Shown here piece by piece: positions 1 through 7,862 of a stretch of 13,151 bases of DNA (its first letter is position 1; each line of letters opens with the position of its first letter). Position numbers and translations under genes: made by a program. The stretch comes from Acanthaster planci (lineage: Eukaryota > Echinodermata > Asteroidea > Valvatida > Acanthasteridae): NCBI RefSeq assembly GCF_001949145.1, contig NW_019091413.1:52391-65541 (forward strand). The letters are read 5' to 3'. The notes below the pieces were generated by a model. The model searched no databases, was not told the origin of the DNA, and saw nothing but the letters and a program-made list of their open reading frames with translations.

Positions 1-13
1 TTTTCAGGATGCT

Positions 14-117
14 GACGTCTTTTGGCTTTGCATATACGACTCAAAAAAGACCTTAATAAGACGTCAATATTAGACGTCTTTAAGACGTCATAACGACGTC
101 TCGTGCCCACTGGGCAC
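14..117. repeat. GACGTC palindrome array with terminal hairpin
   Basis: The 6-bp palindrome GACGTC occurs five times, at 14-19, 60-65, 73-78, 84-89 and 95-100. The last three copies are spaced exactly 11 bp apart, with AT-rich spacers such as TTTAA. The array is followed by a perfect 7-bp inverted repeat with a 1-base loop (GTGCCCA at 103-109, TGGGCAC at 111-117). This is seen directly. A palindromic array next to a hairpin would suit the end of a MITE-like or other non-autonomous DNA element, but that identity is inference. The array begins just downstream (in the - sense) of the BEL/Pao gag relic, where protease or pol would be expected, so it may be a later insertion. Confidence 0.6.
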
Positions 118-129
118 CATGTTTCTGCT

Positions 130-1010
130 ACAGTCTCTTGCCTAGTGCCCTGGTCGAAGGCAATCAACACAGAGATACTCGTGTCGAACAAAGCCAGCCT
201 TTGCAGTTGAACAGCCCGTGACTCTGGTTACAATAAGGGCACAAACATGTCTGTCTGTCCCTTGAAACTGACAACACAACACATAACACAACACTGAATC
301 AGTTTTCTTGTGGGCCCAGTGCACTATTGTTGAAGTCATGTAAGCTTTGCTGCATCACTCACAGACACCTTGTCAACAGCATTTTCGAATGCTCTACTAA
401 AGATCCAATATTTGGTTGGATCCCCATCAAATGTCATCAGTTCTGTCTTTGGCAACTATAGGAAATCGACGAGGGACTGTTGCTGAAGCTGACGATTGTT
501 CAACATCTGAGTGAGGATGTCTCCAATGTGTGTAGCTTCAATGATGGATGGTGGCGGATTAGAAGCAGGAAGGATGTCCGCATTTGTATCTGCAACAGGT
601 TCATGACTGGGAATTGATGGATAATCAGTGAACGGCTGATATGTGGTGTCGAGATTTGGACAGGTGGTGAATTCTGTGCCCCAAGAGCCTCGGTCTCAGC
701 AAATGTTTTTTCCATAGCAATGACCTTGGCAGTTAGTGCCTCCAGCTCAATTTGTCTGCGCTTCTGTTTAAGTTTCGGTTCTTCCTGCGAAAGTTCCTGT
801 TTTGTTTTTTCTCAGCAGTTGCCTTGGCTTCAAGAGCAGCTCTCTCTGCTACTGCTCATAGTTGGGCACTTGAAGCATTGGATGTGACATTCTTCACATT
901 TAAGTGCTGTCCAACTTGGCTTGCAGAATCATTAAAATGAATTGTTTCTGCTATTTGATCCTCAATCTCGGAGGTAGTATGTGGTTTTATTTGGTTTGTC
1001 TGCCATGTCT
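130..1010 (-). pseudogene. gag: BEL/Pao retrotransposon gag relic
   Basis: Read on the - strand, the pieces follow the order of BEL/Pao Gag. First comes a charged, Glu/Lys/Ala-rich coiled coil (about 860-670). Next is a DUF1759-like segment (about 480-270) with the landmarks LPKTELMTFDGDPTKYW, RAFENAVD and CTGPTRKLIQCC. Two zinc-knuckle motifs follow: CPYCNQSHGLFNC (203-241) and a C-x2-C-x4-H-x4-C motif (130-171) containing CVDCLRPGH. Gag packages element RNA into cytoplasmic particles. The gene is dead. Stops interrupt the coiled coil, the DUF1759-like segment (three, at about 456, 336 and 324) and the second knuckle (142-144). The frame changes near 800, between about 700 and 600, and between the two knuckles. 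Roughly 200 residues usual for the family between the DUF1759 part and the knuckles are missing. The matching pol would lie to the left, but there the GACGTC array intervenes. Family assignment rests on remembered conserved motifs. Confidence 0.72.
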
Positions 1011-2440
1011 GATGTCGATGTTGACCTTTGACCCAAGTGTGATGGAGGGAAGTGCGTCACCAAACCGTAATCTTCATAGTGTCTTCCAGTTTAAACTGAA
1101 TATTCATAGAAATGATTCACGAAGTTCACGTTGTACTAAAAATCCATGTAGATCAAATCATACAGATGACTCAAGTACAAGTAGCTCAAATCGAACTAAT
1201 GTACGTTTCACCCTACAGATCATCAGTGTTCAAATAACATGTCCACAATAAAATAAGGCTCAGCAATCAGACACATATGAGTTGGAAGGTGACAGCAGAA
1301 TATGTATTGATCACAGGATGCAGCACAATAATCACAGGAGTGCAGTATGGCTTTTTTTTTAGATGGCGATACAACAGAACATGGAGAGTGCACATGGATG
1401 TGTACTGTTGCATGTGTAATCTAGTATGCAGTATGCAGTATATGGTTTGACTAGAATAGAAACACAAAACAAGATCCGTTAAATGCACATGTATACTGCG
1501 AACAACTTAACAAGTCCCTAAATGTTCATGTGCATGGTATCCATTTAAAATGACACTAATTGGCTTTACAAAGGGTTTATAGTCGACTCACGGTAATACG
1601 AGCTAGGGTAAGAGGAGACTCCAGTTTAGACAAGCATAATTGCCAGTCCCGACTGAATTGTGCACATTCCTATGAGGGAAAAATGTAATAAAATGTAATA
1701 CAAGCTCGGATGTTATGCAATTTTGGTTAAGACTTTTTTTTTGCGCACCGGCTGAGTGCAGATTTATTGTTACCTGTCTATTTAGCACAAGTTTTTTTGA
1801 AAGCAACATGTCGATCAGCACGGCCATTCAATTTTGAAAGGTGTTTCAGTAAATTATGCATATTCAGTCAAACAGCACTGCGGTTTTCCCTCACCGAATC
1901 AAGCCGTTTGTGTCAAGTGCTGTGAGAGAGACGAACAATGGACATTTGCCATTCCCGTACCCAACATAGAAATCTTTCGCTTGATTCCCCCACCCCAAAA
2001 TATTCCTCAAGACCAAAGTCCCCCCAGGAAACTAACAAAACATTGTGTTCCATAACTCGGCAAAAAAAACTGGCCACCCCAGTCAAAAAATCATTACCAG
2101 CTCCCCTCCGATCCGTAACATGAAAATATCGTCCCTTCTGATTTTGACATTTCTATAAATTCTCAAGAAAATCTTGACTAAACCGTGGTTTTCAGTCCAA
2201 AAATGTTTTGAAGAAAACAGAGCATCCCTCGCCAATAATTTTTCACCAAGCCCACACGCCTTTCCAATATTTTCTGATATTTCCGATATTCGCCTTCTGC
2301 TGTCCACACCACAAATAGCTGGTTTCTTCCCATTTTTTTGTGCAACAAGCACAGCTCTGGTGTTGATTACCAACTAAAATATTAATTAACCCCTTCACAA
2401 TGGGATTATTTCGACCACGACTGCTAGGCTGTGGCATGCC
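1011..2440. other. No gene recognised (1.4 kb)
   Basis: Both strands were read and no conserved protein, RNA gene or LTR pair was recognised. The open frames here are short (about 60-115 codons) and of random-looking composition. A small tandem repeat of about 7 bp (AGTATGC, three units, the last imperfect) lies at 1423-1443. On the - strand around 2243-2437, a frame shows a CxxC pair and TSYLWC, faintly like the cysteine-rich tail of some transposases. It might be the degraded downstream end of the adjoining DDE element, but this is weak. Confidence 0.5.
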
Positions 2441-3925
2441 ATGAATGGAGGGCTTTGTCCAGTAGCAGGCCCCATTGAACCCACCATGCTTCCAAATTTC
2501 ATCAGCTTTTTGGCATGAATGGGTTTTCTAGAACAGTGCTGGCACTTGCTGTCTGTACATTTGGCAAACTCCAGCTGATAGGAACACTGAGTGGAATGTT
2601 TCGCTAGATCCGGTATTCGTCTGCCTGGGCAGATAATGTATCGTTCTTAATTTTAGTTGTTCTGGCATCCGACAAGTTGTCGATCTCAGCTTCATCAGTG
2701 TAGGTGGTTTCGCTAATGACTTCACCGCAACAGTCGACACTGGGAAGCTGTCAAATGATCTGCCTTGCAGGCAACGCTGCACGTCATCGATGACGGTGTC
2801 TAGGATAACTGCCTCCTTCCTCCTTTTTTCAGCTTCTGACAGTGATGTCTGTTCTGATGACATTTTGTCCTCCCAAGGGACTTTGTCGGTTAACTGTAGA
2901 CCAGTGAGCCACATCGTCATTGGCACCCAACTGTGCTCAATCATGTTGAATCTGCTGTCCCCAGGTGCGTATGACACTATGGAGAGATAATCCAATCCGA
3001 GATCCTGCCAGAGTCGCCCCATCATCATGATCACCTTCAAACTGCTTTTCTTCCAGTGGGTCCATTATCCAATACTATGAAGGCAGCGCTCTTGTCATCT
3101 CTCTCCCGAACATCTATCAGCAAGGGGAGAAGATCAGCATAGTGATTGCACACTGATGCTCTAGAGAATTTGTTTCCTTGCAAGCAAACAGTCAGGGGCC
3201 CTGTTCTTGGATACTTGAAGTGAAGACGGCCTAGGCTGTCACGGCGATATCTTGATGCTGGTGGTGAGCGGCACAGAAGTGGATCTTCGCAGTCTGGGGC
3301 ATCAAAACGTGCCATATCTCATAGGGCTAACCGATTTTGATCGCTTTTGACTTGTTGATGAAGATGGCTGATTGAAAAGTTGCATGTAACCACTTGGTAT
3401 GATTTTTATAGCGTGTTGCAAAGTTGTAATCGGTATAGTGCACGGAATCGTTAGTCATGAAGTACATTTTGAAACTCGTTCTTCTGTCAACACAAGGGCC
3501 AGTTCCTACCAGAAGCTTGTTTTTGTCATCCGCAGACCTCATGGAAACTTCACTGTTGAAGCATGCAACCATTTCAAGGGCATAATTTACCATAGCACGA
3601 CAGTAATGTGACACATGATGATGAAGGCCAATATCATTTTGTTTTACGCCGACCTTGGCATCAACGAGGGCATGGTATCAGTGACTCGCCGTATATTGCC
3701 GATTAGGAGGGATGAGCAGGCATTGGTTACTTCTGGTACTGATGCGTAACTCGGAGATTTTCTTGGCAACTTCCATTTTCAACTGACGCGCAGTTACCCC
3801 AATCGAGGACCACATCTTTGATCGTTGATGAGCGCCAAACTGTGTTCTTGAAGTGTGTTGACCAATGTTTACACAAGAGATGGGAACTTTTCATGAAATG
3901 GTTTTCTTCCACGTTTTGTAGACAT
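2440..3925 (-). pseudogene. DDE transposase-like pseudogene (IS630/Tc1/mariner-type signatures, family unassigned)
   Basis: Several - strand blocks in shifting frames follow the order of a cut-and-paste transposase. A basic N-terminal stretch (KRGRKPFHEKFPSL, about 3922-3872) is followed by a helix-turn-helix-like block with GVTARQLKMEVAKKI (about 3835-3700). The first catalytic Asp lies in MRSADDKNKL (3525-3530). A middle block with an SLGRLHFKYPRTGP stretch precedes the second Asp in LDNGP (3058-3069). The Glu lies in YAPGDSRFNMIEHSW (Glu codon 2936-2938). The DNGP motif and the N-x-I-E-x-x-W motif, about 42 residues apart, correspond to the DN.P and NPIE..W motifs of the IS630/Tc1/mariner DDE superfamily. 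A further block carries a C-x8-C-x4-C-x2-C cluster (2533-2586). The frame is broken at about 3850, near 3665 (stop), at 3325 (stop and frame change), at about 3040 and at about 2600, so no full protein can be made. Some breaks could be introns, but no convincing splice sites were seen. It resembles uncharacterised proteins I recall from marine invertebrates, and I cannot name the family. Confidence 0.62.
2533..2586 (-). other. Cysteine cluster at the C-terminal end of the DDE pseudogene
   Basis: On the - strand, the frame beginning just right of 2586 encodes CSYQLEFAKC followed by TDSKCQHC, giving C-x8-C-x4-C-x2-C. The four cysteines are spaced as in a small zinc-binding module, and the frame stays open to about 2398. 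It is out of frame with the block carrying the catalytic Glu, so a frameshift lies between them (about 2590-2640). A role in DNA-end binding is an inference from the cysteine-rich tails of other transposases. Confidence 0.5.
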
Positions 3926-4218
3926 TGCACCCTGCGCAGAGAAGGCAGAACCATCAAAAAGTCTTTTTCTGGACAATTTGGTCAGATGTTTAATATGTCG
4001 CATTTTGGAAATGTCAACTATCACGTTTTGGAGACTAAATGAAAACAGTTCCCCGTATAATCCATTTTTAAAATTATAATTTGTGTTTATTTTTGGTAAA
4101 ACAGATCGGTAGAGCATTCGACGTTGGAACTGGAAATGAAGGTGAAAAGTTTCTAAAATGATTTGGTACTTGAGTTTGTTTTGTTGAGTTGTTTGTTTAA
4201 ACATTTCTTTTCTTTTAG

Positions 4219-4292
4219 GTGTAAATGAATCTGCAGTACCAGCTCACGAAGAAACTCTGGACATAATCTATTTTAATGGAGGCGATAATTAA
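4219..4292 (+). other. Possible terminal coding exon of a host gene
   Basis: A pyrimidine-rich tract (4204-4216) ends in TAG at 4216-4218, like a 3' splice acceptor. The next 74 bases give, in one frame, 23 codons with the composition of a real protein tail (VNESAVPAHEETLDIIYFNG near its end), then TAA at 4290-4292. A candidate polyadenylation signal AATAAA lies at 4893-4898. No upstream exon was recognised, and an open stretch this short can arise by chance, so this is only a candidate. If real, the DDE pseudogene to the left could lie in the last intron of this gene, on the opposite strand. Confidence 0.22.
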
Positions 4293-5026
4293 GTCCCAGG
4301 AAAAAAAAATTTGATTGAAAGCAGCTTCTTTATACGTGTACATATTAAATCAAACAAAAATCAATATCCATTAACTCAGGAGTGGCAAATTGAACTGCAA
4401 TGTATTTTAAAAGCGACTGTGGCTGGGAAATACATGACTGAATATAGTATTGTTTGTGAACTTAGGTTTTCATGGTTGATTTTTTTCTGCAAGATGTAGA
4501 GGTTCCCTGCAGAAGTCAATGAAAACATGTGCTGGCGAGAGTACTCGACCGTAATACGTTTGGAGATCAAACGCGATGATGACTAATGGTCCCATGGTGT
4601 TACTAATCGCATGGCAGGGGCTTTGATCTCTGCCGGCAAAGGGTTCTATTGTATAGCGCTGAAGGATTAAAAACCACAAGCAGGTTTCTTCTGGGATAGA
4701 TTACATGTACATGTACCAGTACTTGCAAACAATAGACCCCAGGATGGAGAAGTTTGAGATCAACAACCAGTCCAGCATCCCAGGCCAGTAGCCAGGCTGG
4801 TATGAAAGGGTTTTTGCAACAGGGCCAGCTTACCGGGGGGGGGACCTTTTCAAACCGGGTCTATATGGTCACTGGCCCTAAGTAAAACTTGCAATAAAAT
4901 TAGTCATTTTTATTTGTAAAAACTATGCTGCTAATTTAATTGGTATAATGGCCTTAGGCTTTCACATTCACTATTTGCACCTGTACACTGAAGCTTTCCG
5001 CTCAGCAGATATATGACTATACATAT
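4293..5026. other. No gene recognised between the possible exon and the Ty3/gypsy element
   Basis: No conserved coding or RNA gene was seen. Visible structure is limited to an alternating ACATGTACATGTA stretch (about 4703-4716), a run of nine G at 4835-4843, and an 8-bp perfect inverted repeat (AGGGCCAG at 4821-4828, CTGGCCCT at 4872-4879) that encloses the G run. AATAAA is at 4893-4898. Confidence 0.5.
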
Positions 5027-5307
5027 TGTGACAGGTCACTTTTTATGTTATTTGCCTAGCGCCCTCAGTTGGCTGTGCCAAGTCAGCTGTTTTGTGAGTT
5101 CATTCTGAGACGCCCTCGAGGACCTTGTGAGTTCATTTAGTGACCCCCTCTAGGCACCTGTGTAGCACATTGTCCTTTGTTTCATTGCACACTGAGTCTT
5201 CAGCCAGTAAACACTAAGAGATCACCCTGCTAAATAACTACATTTAGCATCAAGTTTTTCAGAAGTTTGAGATAGCCAAAGCTGGGGTTCTTCTTTTCCC
5301 GCAATGC
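5027..5307 (+). repeat. 5' LTR of the Ty3/gypsy element
   Basis: It starts TGTGACAGGTCA and matches the 3' LTR base for base except for about 12 substitutions and one 1-base indel in about 280 bp, so about 95% identity by eye. The shared sequence ends CCCGCAATGC. If the LTR ends in the usual CA, the true end is 5303, and the shared ATGC that follows would need another explanation. No primer-binding site follows, because the next bases already encode the end of Gag. Divergence between the LTRs indicates that the insertion is not recent. Confidence 0.92.
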
Positions 5308-5526
5308 GAACGACCAATACGTCCATTGAATCGAGGCCCCCGCTGGTGCTACATCTGCCAATCCACCGGACACCTGCGATGAGATTGTCCTCATGCAGCT
5401 CCCCCGGTAGAGCAACCACAGCAGCATCCTGGTGCCAGCATTCAGGCCCATCAAGTCAACCCCCCCCCACTTTGCACCCCAGCAGTCCTCTCAGCATTTT
5501 ATCCCCAGCACTTATCCCATCAATAA
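5308..5526 (+). pseudogene. gag: Truncated gag: nucleocapsid zinc knuckle
   Basis: In the frame one base ahead of pol, 5347-5388 encodes a C-x2-C-x4-H-x4-C knuckle (CYICQSTGHLR, then a stop at 5380-5382, then DC), preceded by a basic NRGPRW stretch. The frame continues through a Pro/Gln-rich tail to TAA at 5524-5526. Only the extreme C-terminal part of Gag remains, fused to the LTR. Capsid and matrix regions are absent. The in-frame TGA directly follows a CGA codon and probably replaces an Arg or similar codon, so even this fragment is interrupted. Gag and pol overlap here over about 220 bases. Confidence 0.75.
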
Positions 5527-6590
5527 CAAACATCCCAACAGCCATTAAACTAAAGAGGTCTGCCATTGAGAGCCAAATGACAGGCCTACAAGAATTGAGG
5601 GACAATGGCTCAATCATTGGGAAAGCAGTAGGAGACAGTCCGATAGTTAGAGTGAAAATTGGAGGCACCGAGGTGACATGTCTTCTAGATACTGGAGTAC
5701 AGGTTTCAACACTGACTGAGTCGTGTTTCAAAGAGAACTTCTCCGATGCAGAATTAGTCGACATACACTCTTTGCTTCACATCTCGGGTGCCCATGGCAC
5801 TGCCATCCCTTATATTGGCTATGTTGAGCTACCACTTGAAGCACTGGGGCAGACCCTTCACCAAGTAGGATTTGTGGTAGTTAAAGATACGGAGAGTCCC
5901 ACTATGGCAGAAAGGAAGCGCCAAATACCTGGAGTCATCGGCTCTAATATTTTCCGGGACATGAGGGACACTCTTCAGAAGGAGAGTGGACTGGGATTTC
6001 TGCAGACCTTTGGCAAGCACGGTGAACAGGCTGAATGGGGCCATGTGCTTGCACTTTATGAGGAGGTAAGGGGTGCTTCAGTCCAGCCAGAAACGCCTGG
6101 GAATGTTCGCATCCTTGGTCAGAAACCAGTTCTGGTGCCAGCAATGTCCCTTCACGTTATTAACTGCTCCGTGAGGCCAACTGTTGGGAAGTTTGCATAC
6201 CAAGCCATTGTTGAGCAGCTTGAAGCACATGGCAAACATCTCCCCCAGGGTGTGAAAGTTGCCCCGGTCTTTGTCAGCGTTGATGCAAGCGGCACAGGAC
6301 CGGAACAGATTGCCAATTACAGCCAAGATGATGTCTATCTTCAACCCAAAACACCAGTTGCATCAATTTCCCCGACTCTTCCCGAAAGCACTACACAGCA
6401 TGCTCCCAAACAAGAGAATGAAGCCTTCGTTCAACACATAGAGGTGGGTGATGACCCTACTGCTGATCTGATGTCCAGGATTCAGATAGGGAAAGATGCC
6501 AGTGACAGTCAGCTGAAGGATCTCACAGCACTGATAACTAAGTACACTGAAGTTTTCAGCATGGACGATGACGATATCGGCTACTATAAC
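5460..6590 (+). pseudogene. pol: Pol N-terminal part: aspartic protease and linker
   Basis: This lies in the longest open frame of the window (5304-6821, 505 codons). A retropepsin-like domain spans about 5640-5960. It has the active-site motif LLDTG (about 5682-5696) after VKIGGTEVTC, and the distal hydrophobic-Gly motif GVIGSNIF. The family usually has Ala after DTG, whereas here it is Val. The protease would cut the Gag-Pol precursor inside the particle. A linker of about 200 residues follows, with LQPKTPVASI, a pattern typical of the region before RT in Ty3/gypsy. No stop interrupts this part. The first ATG at 5304 lies at the LTR edge and is probably not a natural start, because pol is expected to be made by frameshifting from gag. 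Confidence 0.82.
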
Positions 6591-7330
6591 AAGGTTGAGC
6601 ACCAAATCATCACCACTGACGATCTACCAGTGAAGGTACCACACAGAAGAATTCCCCCTCATCTTTGGCCTGAAGTACGTGATCATATTCAAGCATCACT
6701 GGACAGAAGAGTGATACAAGAGTCCTCAAACCTTATGCATCACCAGTTGTCCTTGTGTGAAAGATTACAGGGCACTCAATGCGAAGACACACAAGGATGC
6801 ATATCCATTCCCCCGAATTGATGAAGCCCTTGATACTCTGAATGGGGCCAAATATTTTGCAGCTTGGATCTCGCTCATGGCTTCTATCAAATTCCAGTTG
6901 AAGAAAGAGATATTGAGAAGACAGCATTTCGCGTTGGGACAGGTGGCTTGTACAAGTTCACACGAATGCCGTTTGGGCTGTGCAATGCCCCTGCCATCTT
7001 CATGCGTCTCATGGACAAAGCATTCAGTGATAAGAACTTCCAGTCACTCATCGTCTACCTTGATGATATTCTGGTCTTTGGCAAGACCTTCAATGAGACT
7101 CTTGAGCGGCTGGAGATGGTTCTCACGCGTCTGCAAGACTTCCGGCTGAAAGTGAAGCCCGAAAACTTCGCTACCTGGGGCATGATATCCAGAGAAAGTA
7201 AGCGCCGTTACTGAGTGGGAAGGTCCAACAAAAGAGGGTGAACTTCGAAGTTTCCTGGGGCTTACCAGTTATTATCGTTGCTTCATCCCTGAGTATGCCA
7301 AAGTTGCTTCCCCACTCCACGCTATGCTGG
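6591..7330 (+). pseudogene. pol: Pol reverse transcriptase domain, frameshifted
   Basis: RT makes DNA from element RNA. Landmarks in order are VEHQIITTDDLPVK and the RRIPP motif, ASLDRRVIQESSN, PYASPVVLV, DYRALNAKTHKDAYPFPRID, LDLAHGFYQIPVEERD (catalytic Asp), FTRMPFGLCNAPAIF, and VYLDDILVFGKT with the YLDD box at 7056-7067 intact. A GELRSFLGLTSYYRCFIPEY block then leads to the connection domain. Breaks are a short deletion near 6750 that removes the usual KKDG-type stretch and shifts the frame, a 1-base shift near 6862, and another near 7190-7200. The catalytic Asp residues are conserved, so the losses are mainly of reading frame. Confidence 0.88.
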
Positions 7331-7379
7331 GTGGCTCTGCAAAGATAAAAGACAGGCGGAAGAAAGCTGGGCTGAGGCG

Positions 7380-7835
7380 TGTGAGACTGCCTTCAATCAG
7401 CTGAAGCAACTCTTGACCAGTGCCCCTTTGTTAGGCTACCCAGACTTCAAGGCTCCTTTCGTCTTGGAAGTGGACGCTAGCCATCTGGGACTTGGTGCAG
7501 TGCTTTTCCAAGAACAGGGGAATGGTCGTGTCGTTCTAGGCTATGCCAGCAGAGGTCTCCGAGGGAGTGAAAGAAACATGAAAAACTACAGCAGCATGAA
7601 GTTAGAACTGTTAGCTTTGAGATGGGCTATCACCGTGAAGGTTCGAGATCTCCTTCTTGGTGCAAATTTCACAGTCTACACAGACAACAACCCTCTGAGC
7701 TACCTGCAGACGAATACCAAGTTGGGAGCTACAGAGATAAGGTGGGCAGCTGAGTGCAATTCAACTTCACAGTTAGGTACAGGTCAGGAAAAAGCAACAA
7801 GAATGCTGATGCTCTCAGCCTGTCCATGGTGCTGA
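7380..7835 (+). pseudogene. pol: Pol RNase H domain
   Basis: RNase H removes the RNA strand during reverse transcription. The block starts with a WAEACETAFNQLKQLLTSAP connection piece (about 7365-7424). It shows the acidic residues in order: Asp in LEVDASHLGLGAVL, Glu in MKLELLALRWAI, and Asp in VYTDNNPLSYL. A frameshift near 7760 puts the last motif (NADALS, fourth acidic residue) into another frame. There is also a frame change at about 7350-7380 between the RT connection and this domain. Composition and motif order are typical of Ty3/gypsy. Confidence 0.87.
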
Positions 7836-7862
7836 GCCAGAGAATGTGCGGTGTGAGGAAGT

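Noticed and set aside
130-241. The two CCHC-like motifs as a host zinc-finger gene
   Set aside because: The spacing and the upstream DUF1759-like block point to a retrotransposon gag, and stops and a frameshift exclude a working gene.
752-1251. Overlapping + strand open frames of 62 and 115 codons
   Set aside because: They lie antisense to the Pao gag coiled coil and upstream sequence, have an odd composition rich in Phe, Cys and Ser, and show no recognisable domain.
1834-2123. + strand frames with Pro-rich segments
   Set aside because: No conserved motif, and no splice or promoter context; length is within chance expectation.
3818-4042. + strand 74-codon frame
   Set aside because: It is the antisense shadow of the DDE transposase N-terminal region.
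4703-4716. ACATGTACATGTA alternating palindrome, also near 10722
   Set aside because: Short simple sequence, common in invertebrate genomes; the two places share nothing else.
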